This document shows positions 1 through 8,655 of a stretch of DNA of 64,000 bases, piece after piece (the stretch's first letter is position 1; every line of letters begins with the position of its first letter). Location of the stretch: NCBI GenBank assembly GCA_963807005.1, contig CAWDZK010000004.1:372001-436000 (forward strand), written 5' to 3'. This DNA is from CAWDZK01 sp963807005. GTDB lineage: Bacteria; Actinomycetota; Actinomycetes; JACCUZ01. Below the pieces are notes generated by a model. That model did not search any database, was not told the DNA's origin, and saw only the letters and a list, made by a program, of their open reading frames with translations. Both the position numbers and the translations under genes were made by a program.

Positions 1-482
1 TGCAGACCGTCTACGCGTCGTTCGGCTCCAAGGCAGCGATCCTCATCGCTGTCCTGGACGGGGTCGAGGCCGATGCCGACGCGGACGGCGCGGCGACGTC
101 GATCGCGACCGCGTCCAGTCCACGTGCGCAGCTGCGCGAGATCGCGGCGTTCCACCGGCGGCTGTTCGAGCGCGGGGCCGACGTGATCGCGGTCGCCCTG
201 AGCGGAGCGGGTGCCGACCCGGACCTTGCGGCGCACGTCGCCGCCGGGCACCGCCGCCGTAGGGCCGCGCAGCTGCCAGTGGTGCGCGACTGGCATCAGA
301 AGGGCGCGTTGCGTCCGGGGCTGCGGGCGCGTGAGGCGTCGGACGTCCTGTGGGCTCTCACCAGCCCGGACCTGTACCTCCTGCACGTCGCGGGCAGCCG
401 CTGGTCACCTTCGCGCTACGAGTCCTGGCTCCGGTCCACCGTCGAGCGACTGCTGCTTGCCGACGAGGCCGATTGTCAGTGA
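1..482 (+). CDS. TetR-family transcriptional regulator, 5' truncated by window edge
   Basis: The reading frame is open from base 3 to the TGA at 480-482, giving about 159 residues; the start codon lies before the window. The visible beginning (YASFGSKAAILIAVLDG) matches the end of the TetR helix-turn-helix, where an aromatic-x-x-Phe-x-x-Lys pattern closes the recognition helix. The rest is alpha-helical like a TetR ligand-binding and dimer domain, including a WLRSTVERLL-type last helix. The ligand and target genes cannot be told. It converges on katG, and the two share a strong hairpin between them. Confidence 0.75.
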   Translation, partial: QTVYASFGSKAAILIAVLDGVEADADADGAATSIATASSPRAQLREIAAFHRRLFERGADVIAVALSGAGADPDLAAHVAAGHRRRRAAQLPVVRDWHQKGALRPGLRAREASDVLWALTSPDLYLLHVAGSRWSPSRYESWLRSTVERLLLADEADCQ

Positions 483-525
483 GGGGATCGACCGGTCTCG
501 GTGACGTACCCGCGCTGCTGCAGAC

Positions 526-563
526 GACGTCCGGGTGGACCGAGGAGGGCCCACCCGGACGTC
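526..563. terminator. Bidirectional hairpin terminator between TetR gene and katG
   Basis: A perfect 13-bp inverted repeat (GACGTCCGGGTGG at 526-538, CCACCCGGACGTC at 551-563) with a 12-nt loop sits between two convergent genes. No U-tract is obvious, as is common in high-GC actinobacteria. It could end transcription from both sides. Confidence 0.7.
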
Positions 564-567
564 AGGG

Positions 568-2808
<2,241 letters not shown>

Positions 2809-2844
2809 GGGAATCCTTCCGGGGTGTAGCGGCTCGAACGGTTG

Positions 2845-3276
2845 TCAGGAACTGCGTGCAGTGGTGCAGGCAGAGCACAGTCCCCAGTAGATGACCTCGG
2901 CCTCGTCGATCGAGAACCCCTGGTCGTCAGCGGCGGTCAGGCAGGGCGTCTCGCCCACGGCGCAGTCGACGTCTGCCATGCCGCCGCACGACCGGCACAC
3001 GACGTGGTGGTGGTTGTCCCCGACCCGGGCCTCGTAGCGGGCGACCGAGTTGGCCGGCTGGATGCGGCGCACCAGGCCCGCGGCCGTCAGCGCCCGCAGC
3101 ACGTCGTACACGGCCTGGTGGGACACGTCGCCGAGGTGCCGGCGGACGGCGCCGATGATCAGGTCCGTGTCCGCGTGCGGATGGGCGTGCACCGCGGTCA
3201 TCACCGCGACTCGGGGACGGGTCACGCGCAGGGCGGCCTCGCGCAGCAGCTGCTCGAAGCCGACGGTTGTGGACAC
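2845..3276 (-). CDS. furA: Fur-family peroxide-responsive repressor FurA
   Basis: A 143-residue Fur/PerR-type regulator. The winged helix (about residues 1-80) contains the recognition segment VSHQAVYDVLRAL. The C-terminal metal domain has the HHH motif (DNHHHVVCRSCGG) and a second CxxC (CSAC near the end), so the structural zinc site looks intact. The GTG start at 3274-3276 was chosen because GAGGGTGGGGG precedes it and the family's N-terminus begins there; the frame stays open further upstream but that part is not Fur-like. Position directly upstream of katG and an operator-like sequence in front indicate autoregulated control of the furA-katG operon. Confidence 0.93.
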   Translation of the reverse strand: MSTTVGFEQLLREAALRVTRPRVAVMTAVHAHPHADTDLIIGAVRRHLGDVSHQAVYDVLRALTAAGLVRRIQPANSVARYEARVGDNHHHVVCRSCGGMADVDCAVGETPCLTAADDQGFSIDEAEVIYWGLCSACTTARSS

Positions 3277-3294
3277 GCCCCCACCCTCGCGCAC

Positions 3295-3320
3295 ATTCTG
3301 GAACGGGTCAAGATTCCAAT
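3295..3320 (-). promoter_or_regulatory. FurA box / -35 region of furA-katG
   Basis: Read on the minus strand the site contains TCTTGACCCGTTCCAGAA. This closely resembles the FurA-binding sequence described around the -35 of mycobacterial furA (TCTTGACT..TTCCAGAA, from memory). It also contains the inverted repeat TGGAA-N10-TTCCA (3299-3303 and 3314-3318). It ends 19 nt before the furA start codon. Confidence 0.75.
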
Positions 3321-3421
3321 CTGCGCAGCGGCACGGGCGTCGGGGTCGGGCCGGTGCACCGCTTCCCTGACGAGCGCAGATGCTGCTTTCCTGGAGCCGG
3401 CGCCCAGGGAGGTCCGCGCAC

Positions 3422-3748
3422 ATGTCCGCGTGTCGTCGTGTCGTTGGCCGGTGGGCCCGACGGCGCATCGTGCGAAGCGCCGGACGCGCCAGCCTGCCGT
3501 GGAGCTCCACGCAGGAGCTCAGCGATGCGATCGCCCTGGGCCGGCAGGTCATCACGGTGATGGCCACCGGCTGTCTCGTGGCGGCCGGTCACCTCTCCGG
3601 CCACGTCGAGCTCGGCTACGCCGGGGCGTTGCACGCCTTCGAGGCCGGCGCATTCTGGGTCTCGTTCGTCGACCACTCGCGACTGCTGGACAAGCCTCCA
3701 GACGAACCCACCCCACGACCGTTCGGACAGCCGCCTCGTCGTCAGTGA
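3422..3748 (+). CDS. Hypothetical protein
   Basis: A 108-residue frame with no recognised family. From about residue 35 onward third codon positions are nearly all G or C and the sequence (QVITVMATGCLVAAGHLSGH) could form a short hydrophobic helix, which favours real coding. The N-terminal part is arginine-rich and less convincing, so the true start may lie further in. Its last 7 bases overlap the end of the convergent cyclic-nucleotide-binding gene. Antisense frames here look less protein-like. Confidence 0.4.
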   Translation: MSACRRVVGRWARRRIVRSAGRASLPWSSTQELSDAIALGRQVITVMATGCLVAAGHLSGHVELGYAGALHAFEAGAFWVSFVDHSRLLDKPPDEPTPRPFGQPPRRQ

Positions 3749-4143
3749 CCGGTGCGGGCCTCGACCAGCCGGGCCGCGAGCTCCCGCAGCAGGCCGCGGG
3801 TGAACGAGGGCTCGGTGTCGAGCAGCTCGTCGAACGTCTCGCGCGGGATCGCTAGGAGCCGCGCGTCAGTCTTGGCCCGGACCCTGGCGATGCGCGGCGA
3901 GTCGGGCAGCAGCAGGGCCAGCTCGCCGAAGAAGCCGCCCCGGTCGATGTCCAGGTGCAGGTCTCCGCGCTCCACGACGACCGACCCCTCGAGCACGACG
4001 AACATCCCCACGCCGAGGTCGCCGGCCTGGGCGAGGACCTGGCCCGCCGGCACGTCGGTCACCCCGCTGCCGGCGACGACCGCGGCTCCGTGCTCGGTGA
4101 GGTCGGCGAAGAGAGGGATCCCCGCGATCGCGGACTCGGCCAT
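3742..4143 (-). CDS. Cyclic nucleotide-binding domain protein (Crp/Fnr sensor domain only)
   Basis: A 133-residue protein made of a single cNMP-binding beta-roll. The characteristic glycines and the phosphate-binding cassette are recognisable (GVGMFVVLEGSVVVERG, then GGFFGELALLLPDSPRIARVRA). There is no C-terminal helix-turn-helix, so it is not a classical Crp regulator; it may be a stand-alone cyclic-nucleotide sensor or partner protein. The ATG at 4141-4143 starts just before the domain; the frame extends upstream into the integrative-element junction but that part is not conserved-looking. Confidence 0.8.
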   Translation of the reverse strand: MAESAIAGIPLFADLTEHGAAVVAGSGVTDVPAGQVLAQAGDLGVGMFVVLEGSVVVERGDLHLDIDRGGFFGELALLLPDSPRIARVRAKTDARLLAIPRETFDELLDTEPSFTRGLLRELAARLVEARTGH

Positions 4144-4260
4144 GGCCGTTGTTGTACCAGGTTTCGGCAGCTGCGGGTCGTGGAGAGGGGAGGACCAGAG
4201 GTCATGAATGCGGGCGACAGGAGGTCTCCGTCGCGCCTGCCGCACGAGGACAGGACCGAC

Positions 4261-4289
4261 GAAGCCGCAGGTCAGTGACCTGCGACTTC
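4261..4289 (-). terminator. Duplicate of the tRNA-Leu terminator hairpin at the left element end
   Basis: GAAGCCGCAGGTC and GACCTGCGACTTC form a 13-bp stem with one mismatch and a 3-nt loop. It corresponds to the perfect hairpin at 11225-11249 downstream of the intact tRNA. It is probably the original tRNA terminator, left behind when the element inserted. Confidence 0.6.
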
Positions 4290-4298
4290 GTGTCCAGA

Positions 4299-4325
4299 GA
4301 TGTGTGTCCGAGGGGGGACTTGAAC
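4299..4325 (-). repeat. attL core: 27-bp exact copy of the tRNA-Leu 3' end
   Basis: These 27 bases are identical to 11261-11287, which cover the T-arm and acceptor 3' end of tRNA-Leu(GAG). Past the T-loop the sequence diverges, so this copy is not a tRNA gene. It is in the same orientation as the intact copy, as expected for attL/attR after tRNA-targeted integration. Confidence 0.85.
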
Positions 4326-4443
4326 TCCGAAGGGGACCGTCCGCGGGGGTACAAATAGGTCCGCCCCCGTCCGCTTCTGAGCGTGAATCTGACGGTTTGT
4401 GACCGCAGAGGTTCGCCGAGATCCGGCCGCGTCCAGCAGGACT

Positions 4444-4465
4444 TGTGACCAATCCTGTGACCAAT
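4444..4465. repeat. Left arm-type integrase site pair (TGTGACCAAT x2)
   Basis: TGTGACCAAT occurs at 4444-4453 and 4456-4465, 12 nt apart. The same GGACTTGTGACCAAT block with a second, slightly degenerate copy occurs near the other end of the element (11178-11198). Placement just inside both att cores fits integrase arm-binding sites. Confidence 0.6.
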
Positions 4466-4484
4466 CTGGCGATCTTGGTCGGTC

Positions 4485-4751
4485 TCAGCGGCCGTAAGCC
4501 TCGCGACGGTGCCGGACGTTGATGACGAGCACGAGCAACACGTCGTCCTCGATGGCGTAGATGACCCGGTAGTCGCCAGTGCGCACCCGCCAGAGCCGCG
4601 GCGTGTCGTCGCCGACCAACATCTTCGCCGCCGGCGGTCGAGGTTCGTCGGCCAGCAGGGCGATGACCTTGGAGATCCGGTCGCGCGCGGATCTGTCGAG
4701 CTTACGGAGCTCGCGGGCCGCTGCCGGTCGGAGCTCGACGCGGTAGGTCAC
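4485..4751 (-). CDS. RelE/ParE-superfamily toxin
   Basis: An 88-residue protein typical of Txe/RelE-type toxins, which are usually ribosome-dependent mRNA interferases. Family features are the N-terminal YRVELRPAAARELRKLDR helix, the central strand pair around LWRVRTGDYRVIYAI, and the C-terminal VINVRHRREAYGR with the Arg-His-Arg and Tyr expected at the active site. The GTG start at 4749-4751 overlaps the antitoxin stop codon, indicating translational coupling. It lies just inside attL, where such modules often stabilise mobile elements. Confidence 0.88.
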   Translation of the reverse strand: MTYRVELRPAAARELRKLDRSARDRISKVIALLADEPRPPAAKMLVGDDTPRLWRVRTGDYRVIYAIEDDVLLVLVINVRHRREAYGR

Positions 4752-4996
4752 GCCAGACCGAGGTCGGCCTTCACGGCCTCCCACGGGATCGAGGGGCCGT
4801 CCTCGTCGAGAGCCGCGCGGGCTGAGGCGATGTCCTCGGCATCCTCGAGGGCTTCGATCGCGCGGTCATAGAACTCGGCCGTGACGAGGGCAGCGACCCG
4901 CTTGCCGTGGCGGGTGATGAAGACCGGCTCGCGACTTGACGCTGCAAGCGCCTCGGAGAAGTGCTCCCGCGCGTCGGTCGCCGTCATGTCGCTCAT
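4748..4996 (-). CDS. Phd/YefM-type antitoxin
   Basis: An 82-residue antitoxin paired with the RelE-like toxin. The N-terminus (TDAREHFSEALAAS) and REPVFITRHGKRVAALVTAEFYDRA region match the Phd/YefM DNA-binding fold; the C-terminal half should wrap the toxin. The ATG at 4994-4996 is preceded by a strong promoter with the -10 six bases upstream, so the mRNA is probably leaderless. An ATG three codons later is the alternative. The protein likely represses its own promoter through the palindrome between -35 and -10. Confidence 0.88.
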   Translation of the reverse strand: MSDMTATDAREHFSEALAASSREPVFITRHGKRVAALVTAEFYDRAIEALEDAEDIASARAALDEDGPSIPWEAVKADLGLA

Positions 4997-5031
4997 GCAC
5001 ACATAGTACGAAACCGCGGTTACCGCGTCAA
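4997..5031 (-). promoter_or_regulatory. Promoter and operator of the toxin-antitoxin operon
   Basis: On the minus strand: TTGACG (5026-5031), 17-nt spacer, TACTAT (5003-5008), 6 nt, then the antitoxin ATG. This is a near-ideal sigma-A type promoter with leaderless geometry. The spacer and -35 contain a 13-bp palindrome, CGCGGT-T-ACCGCG (5015-5027), well placed as the autorepression operator. Confidence 0.8.
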
Positions 5032-5331
5032 TCGCTCTGGCCGCTGAAACAGGCCCCGGCGCCATCACGTGAGGCTACGAAAAGATCTTCGGCAGCTCGT
5101 ACTCGTCTGGCACCCAAGGTGACAACGGTCGTTGTCAGCACCATCCGTACCTTCGCGGCCTCTCTCAACGATCTTCGCTCGTCGCTTGCAGGCAGCTCGT
5201 TGAGATCAACCCCAGCCAGTGAGCACACCCTTGTATCAAGCCATACGAGTCGCCAGTCTGGCCCCGGCGCGTGGCACACAGCCGCGGCGGTATCGCGAAA
5301 GAACCGGCACTATTCGACGCGGTGTGTGAGG
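5032..5331. other. Gene-free stretch between the TA operon and the first cassette
   Basis: About 300 nt without a convincing gene; short frames on both strands are not protein-like. At 5304-5313 it contains CCGGCACTAT, the same as the end of the cassette boundary repeat plus its -10, but no start codon follows at the usual distance. This may be the scar of a lost cassette or the original array entry point. Confidence 0.4.
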
Positions 5332-5343
5332 CATCATGCGCGG

Positions 5344-5607
5344 ATGAGCAACAGCGACGAACGGAACTACGCACCGGTCGGTGAGGTCCTCGGTTCGGGG
5401 TTTCGCCTGCTCCGTATGCCCGAGGGTTGGACGGCGCTCGAGGGCATTGTCCTGGTGAAGTGCCTGGATGACGAAGGCAGTCCGACTTGGGCATTCCGCG
5501 AGACGGAGGGCATCAACGATGAAGAGATCATCGGAGCGCTCACAGTTCAGCTGGAGCTATGGAAGGCACGCACCATCGAGCTGTACATCCCACGCGGTGA
5601 CGATTGA
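5344..5607 (+). CDS. Cassette 1: hypothetical protein
   Basis: An 87-residue acidic protein of unknown function (begins MSNSDERNYAPVGEVLGSG), predicted soluble. The ATG at 5344 follows the cassette start element GGCATCATGCGCGG, whose CATCAT hexamer lies 6 nt before the start; no Shine-Dalgarno sequence is present. It is the first forward gene of the array, and a TGCCGCT boundary core lies 14 nt after its stop. No family was recognised. Confidence 0.65.
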   Translation: MSNSDERNYAPVGEVLGSGFRLLRMPEGWTALEGIVLVKCLDDEGSPTWAFRETEGINDEEIIGALTVQLELWKARTIELYIPRGDD

Positions 5608-5620
5608 GTGGCGCGATAGC

Positions 5621-5627
5621 TGCCGCT
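5621..5627 (+). repeat. Boundary core before the first lipoprotein cassette (TGCCGCT)
   Basis: TGCCGCT directly precedes ATGAAAGGG. The same junction (GTGCCGCT then ATGAAAGGG) occurs at 8648. Identity between the two lipoprotein cassettes begins at this T, which places the exchange point at G|TGCCGCT. Confidence 0.55.
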
Positions 5628-6161
5628 ATGAAAGGGAGCCACGATCCGCAACCGCCCAAGACTCGGGCGCGTCTCAGGAGCATGCCGTCCTTGTCCAAGT
5701 TGGTCTGCGTGTTGGTGTGCGTCCTCGTTTCGCTTGCCGGGTGCAGGACTACTGTTGAGAGCGGTGCAGAGACACGGCGCGGCGAGACGAACGTCCTGAC
5801 CGACCAGGAACTGGCCCTCGCCGTGTCGGTCGCCCAGGCCGAGGCGCAGGCAGACGGGGCGTCGATCGACAGTGCAACGGCGCGAGCCACGACAGGTCGC
5901 CTCAGCGAGCAGGAGACGCAGCGCGCTTGCGGGCGCGACCGGCTTCTGAGCATCAGGCTTATCGGGGGGTTTCAGAACATCCAGACGACTGGACATCTTG
6001 TGGGCCCAGGCGAGTCAATCGCGCCGGACGACTTCACCGTGCACGCCGTGCTGCTGACCGTCCGGCTGGACGACGGTTCTGTCTGCCTCAAGGGTGTGCA
6101 GACCGGCAAGGTCGAGCCGGAGCCTGGCTCTACCGAACTGACCCTGCAACCCGCCCCATAG
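5628..6161 (+). CDS. Cassette 2: lipoprotein of unknown function, copy A
   Basis: A 177-residue secreted lipoprotein. A basic N-terminus and hydrophobic stretch (SKLVCVLVCVLVSLAGC) end in a lipobox LAGC, with Cys39 as the lipidation site. The mature part has two further cysteines (RACGRDR and VCLKG) that could pair. The ATG at 5628 is shared with copy B; an internal ATG at 5682 would give a more compact signal peptide and is a real alternative. Copy B (8656-9189) has the same length with 15 differing residues by eye. Function is unknown. Confidence 0.75.
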   Translation: MKGSHDPQPPKTRARLRSMPSLSKLVCVLVCVLVSLAGCRTTVESGAETRRGETNVLTDQELALAVSVAQAEAQADGASIDSATARATTGRLSEQETQRACGRDRLLSIRLIGGFQNIQTTGHLVGPGESIAPDDFTVHAVLLTVRLDDGSVCLKGVQTGKVEPEPGSTELTLQPAP

Positions 6162-6191
6162 GTGCCGCTCCCGAGCGAACTCATTCGGCAC
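6162..6191 (+). repeat. Cassette boundary repeat R2
   Basis: A 30-nt imperfect palindrome that directly follows the TAG stop at 6159-6161. Outer arms are GTGCCG and CGGCAC; the inside contains CTCCCGAGCGAACTC, which can form GAG-CGAA-CTC. The next gene is inverted, so this repeat is followed by the 3' end of that gene and not by a start element. Confidence 0.7.
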
Positions 6192-6221
6192 TACCGAGCG
6201 GCCCGCGCATCCAGCACGTTG

Positions 6222-6989
6222 TCATCGGCCGATGTGCGGGGCACCCTCCGCAAGCGCTCGGTCCATCAGCTCCCAGGTACTCATACCGAAGCCCCTGACC
6301 GAGTCGTCCCCGGCGCGAGGCGCGCTCGCTCCGACCCGCTCGAAGCCAACGTCAGACCAGTCCGGGTCCTGCTTCCGCAGTTTGGAAACGAACCATGACG
6401 TGACGGGCTGAGACTTCAACCGGAGGTTCGGCAGCAGCGTCAACTCGTCCAGGGCAGTTGGCTCCGGCGGGTTCGCCGCATCCCACTCCGCTTGCTGAAG
6501 CAGCGGGACTCTCGAGTCCCAATCGACTTCAATCCTGGCCACCCGCCAGACCGTGACCCGGGTTGCGCCGCGATAAATGAGAACATCCCTCGGCTCGAGG
6601 TCAGTCGCGTGCATCCATGACTTTCGCAGCGCCTTGGGCTTTGACTGCGGTCCCGTCAGTTTCGAGCGCAACTTGGCCAGGGCTCGTTGTCGCAGCAGCA
6701 GGGCGCCAGCATCTGCTTCCATCCAACGGTCCAGTCCCACCCCAGCGTCGATGATGCGGACGGCCCGATCTCCAACTTCGGGATCGAGGCGCCCTACCTC
6801 GGATTGAGCGGCTGAAAGACCAAGCCACAATAGGTGCCTCTCATCCTCGCCAAGTTCACCTTCGAAGTGCTCGACGATGGCCGCAGACGCATCGGCGTCC
6901 GAGACACCGCTGAGTAAGAGTCGGCGATAGGTCTCACGGATGTCTGACGTGGTGTCGTCCGAGAAGATGCCCGCGCCCCAAGTCCCCAT
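6222..6989 (-). CDS. Cassette 3 (inverted): DUF4259 domain protein
   Basis: A 255-residue protein whose first 100 or so residues match DUF4259 (start MGTWGAGIFSDDTTSDIRE, then a helical bundle with HLLWLGLSAAQSEVGRLD). DUF4259 proteins are often found next to toxins or in variable islands; their function is unproven. The C-terminal half (a DVLIYRGATRVTVWRVARIE-type segment) is unassigned. The ATG at 6987-6989 matches the domain start. It is one of two genes in the array facing the integrase-distal end and is lower in GC than the flanking chromosome. Confidence 0.8.
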   Translation of the reverse strand: MGTWGAGIFSDDTTSDIRETYRRLLLSGVSDADASAAIVEHFEGELGEDERHLLWLGLSAAQSEVGRLDPEVGDRAVRIIDAGVGLDRWMEADAGALLLRQRALAKLRSKLTGPQSKPKALRKSWMHATDLEPRDVLIYRGATRVTVWRVARIEVDWDSRVPLLQQAEWDAANPPEPTALDELTLLPNLRLKSQPVTSWFVSKLRKQDPDWSDVGFERVGASAPRAGDDSVRGFGMSTWELMDRALAEGAPHIGR

Positions 6990-7028
6990 TCTCAGAGCCT
7001 GGCACAAGGCCCAAGCACCAAGCGATAA

Positions 7029-7058
7029 GTGCCGCTCCCGAGCGAACTCATCCGGCAT
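7029..7058 (+). repeat. Cassette boundary repeat R3
   Basis: Nearly identical to R2 over 30 nt (same GTGCCGCTCCCGAGCGAAC left part; right end CCGGCAT in place of TCGGCAC). It is preceded by ATAA and followed by the start element CATTCTGTGCGG and a GTG start. Confidence 0.7.
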
Positions 7059-7067
7059 TCTGTGCGG

Positions 7068-7502
7068 GTGCACGATCAACTCCGGGCTGACCTCGATCAG
7101 CTCTCCAAGGGCCTAACGGACTACGCCGACGTCATCTCGTCATCCTCCGAGGACTACCCCCGGGTTGCGGCCGCCCGGGAGCGTCTGCGGGCCTCGATGC
7201 GGGGTTTCGTCGACACTTCCGTCGCGGTTACCGGGTGGGGCAACCCGCTGGTCCAGTTGGAACTCGACTTTCCTGACCCGACACAACCGGACATGGTGGT
7301 GTCCGTCGCCTGTGGCCGTCTCGTTCAGGCGCTACGAGCGCACGCTCTGGCGATCGGCGAGGTCGCGGACGACCCAGCACTGGTCATGCCGACCATCAAC
7401 GAAGTGCGATCCAGCGCGCTGGCCTATGTCGAGGTTGTCAGCGAGGTCAGCGGTTGGGGCAACGTGTTCGCGGACCTGTACGACGACCCAGCACAGCAGT
7501 AG
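7068..7502 (+). CDS. Cassette 4: hypothetical protein
   Basis: A 144-residue protein of unknown function, mainly helical. It contains two similar segments, VTGWGNPLVQLELD and VSGWGNVFADLYDD, each followed by a turn, which may reflect an internal repeat. The GTG at 7068 was chosen because CATTCT lies six bases before it, the same geometry as the other cassettes; a GTG two codons earlier is possible. The TAG stop at 7500-7502 is followed by a diverged boundary repeat. Confidence 0.65.
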   Translation: MHDQLRADLDQLSKGLTDYADVISSSSEDYPRVAAARERLRASMRGFVDTSVAVTGWGNPLVQLELDFPDPTQPDMVVSVACGRLVQALRAHALAIGEVADDPALVMPTINEVRSSALAYVEVVSEVSGWGNVFADLYDDPAQQ

Positions 7503-7520
7503 GTCGCCCATCGCTCAGCA

Positions 7521-7546
7521 GTGCCGTTCCCGATCTGATCCGGCAC
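7521..7546 (+). repeat. Cassette boundary repeat R4 (shortened)
   Basis: A 26-nt version with outer arms GTGCCG and CGGCAC and a reduced centre. It is 18 nt after the upstream stop codon and runs straight into the start element CACCATGCAGGG-ATG. Confidence 0.65.
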
Positions 7547-7555
7547 CATGCAGGG

Positions 7556-7852
7556 ATGTCCCGAAACGAAGAGGGGAAGGCCCGCGCCGCCGGGATCGCC
7601 GAGCGGACACTGGAGGACGTCCACTCCTGGCCCCGCGAGCGACTCTTGGCGCTGGCCAGTGAGGCAGCCAGGACCAGGGTCGAAGTCGACGGCGCGACCT
7701 TCGACGTAGTGGTCGACGGCTACCCCGAGGGCGAACAGGAGGGGTACATGAGAGTCGTCGTCGCCGTCAACGAGGCTGGCAGCCTGCTGAGCGCCATGTC
7801 GCCGCAGTCTTGTTTCGAGGTACTACCCATCCCCGACGGCACCGCTCGATAG
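7556..7852 (+). CDS. Cassette 5: hypothetical protein
   Basis: A 98-residue protein of unknown function. A helical N-terminal third (IAERTLEDVHSWPRERLLAL) is followed by beta-rich sequence (VDGATFDVVVDGY, MRVVVAVNEAG). The ATG follows the start element with CACCAT 6 nt upstream. The stop TAG abuts boundary repeat R5 directly. No signal peptide or membrane segment is seen. Confidence 0.65.
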   Translation: MSRNEEGKARAAGIAERTLEDVHSWPRERLLALASEAARTRVEVDGATFDVVVDGYPEGEQEGYMRVVVAVNEAGSLLSAMSPQSCFEVLPIPDGTAR

Positions 7853-7884
7853 GTGCCGCTCCCGAGCGGTTCGATACTCGGCGG
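7853..7884 (+). repeat. Cassette boundary repeat R5
   Basis: Starts immediately after TAG with GTGCCGCTCCCGAGCGG, as in R2 and R3, but the right half is diverged (ends CTCGGCGG). The next gene has its own better -10 (TAGCCT) further downstream. Confidence 0.6.
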
Positions 7885-7912
7885 CTGGCCGTAGTCGCTT
7901 TAGCCTTACCCG

Positions 7913-8146
7913 GTGCGGGTGAACATCCGGCTCATCACCGTTGGGCATGTGCATGATGCGCCAGGCGACCCGGCCAAGGTGGCGCAGCTGCACCGCTGGC
8001 TGATCGACAACCCGACCCTCGATCTTCCTCCGCTCGACGTACGAGCCAAGGACAACGGCACCTACCGCATCCATGACGGCCGACACCGGTTCCTCGCCTA
8101 CGTGTTGGCAGAGCGCGAAACGGTGTTGATCGAGGTCGGCCGGTAG
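7913..8146 (+). CDS. Cassette 6: small ParB/sulfiredoxin-like domain protein
   Basis: A 77-residue protein. The segment YRIHDGRHRFLAYVLAERE resembles the DGxHRxxA motif of ParB N-terminal / sulfiredoxin-like domains, and the preceding LDLPPLDVRAKDNG fits the strand before it. The size is that of a minimal domain, and whether it has nuclease, CTPase or only binding activity is unknown. GTG 7913 is 6 nt after TAGCCT (7901-7906), a leaderless promoter; GTG 7919 is an alternative start. Confidence 0.65.
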   Translation: MRVNIRLITVGHVHDAPGDPAKVAQLHRWLIDNPTLDLPPLDVRAKDNGTYRIHDGRHRFLAYVLAERETVLIEVGR

Positions 8147-8170
8147 GTGCCGCTAGCGGTCGAACCGACC
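8147..8170 (+). repeat. Cassette boundary repeat R6
   Basis: Begins right after TAG (8144-8146) with GTGCCGCTAGCGG and then diverges. Its CTA (8153-8155) is also the stop codon of the inverted HIRAN gene, so two opposed genes end on one repeat. Confidence 0.55.
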
Positions 8171-8578
8171 TCGTGGGGCGGGGCCCCGGCCAGCCCAAGG
8201 CGCTGCTCCGAACACCCCGAGGTTCGGCTTGTCAGGCGAACCGCCCCAGATGGATGCGGTGCCTGCAACGACGAAGCCCTCGGCGTTCGCCGCTGCCACC
8301 ATCGGCTGCCAAGCCGATGCCATCTCGCGCGACAAGTGACCAACAGGTGCGCCATCCACGTAGATCGCGACAGCGCTGCGGTCGTAAGGATTGTCTGGCT
8401 CAGGCACCAAGACGATCTCAAAGTCGCTATCCCGATGTTTGCGTCGCAATGCTCGGATGTAGTCCGCGTGGAACGACTCACCCACGATCTCGATGTCGAT
8501 CATTGGCCCAGTCGCTCGCCTGAGGGACGGTGACCGCTGCGCCGGAACGGTCCGGAACAGGTTCAGCAGTTTGCCCAT
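8153..8578 (-). CDS. Cassette 7 (inverted): HIRAN-domain protein
   Basis: A 141-residue protein with a HIRAN-like domain at about residues 27-110. The typical GESFHADYIRAL start and PEPDNPYDRSAVAIYVDGAP core followed by VGHLSREMA are clear. HIRAN domains bind DNA 3' ends in eukaryotic HLTF; bacterial stand-alone versions are often tied to mobile DNA. The ATG at 8576-8578 has GAGGGG six bases upstream; the adjacent GTG at 8581 sits 6 nt after TACGAG and would be the leaderless option. Its stop lies within boundary repeat R6. Confidence 0.78.
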   Translation of the reverse strand: MGKLLNLFRTVPAQRSPSLRRATGPMIDIEIVGESFHADYIRALRRKHRDSDFEIVLVPEPDNPYDRSAVAIYVDGAPVGHLSREMASAWQPMVAAANAEGFVVAGTASIWGGSPDKPNLGVFGAAPWAGRGPAPRGRFDR

Positions 8579-8647
8579 CACGCACCCCTCGTAGTTGAAC
8601 CGAGAGTGGCAGTCAGAGCCGCGCCCTGTACCGACAATGACGGAGAA

Positions 8648-8655
8648 GTGCCGCT
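8648..8655 (+). repeat. Boundary core before the second lipoprotein cassette (GTGCCGCT)
   Basis: GTGCCGCT directly before ATGAAAGGG, matching 5621-5627. Upstream of this point the two lipoprotein cassettes have unrelated flanks; downstream they are near identical. Confidence 0.6.

Noticed and set aside
4299..4345. Second tRNA-Leu gene
   Set aside because: Only the T-arm and acceptor 3' end are present; past the T-loop the sequence is unrelated, so it is an att remnant.
5028..5279. 83-residue minus-strand frame upstream of the antitoxin
   Set aside because: No start signal, no family, and it overlaps the TA promoter region.
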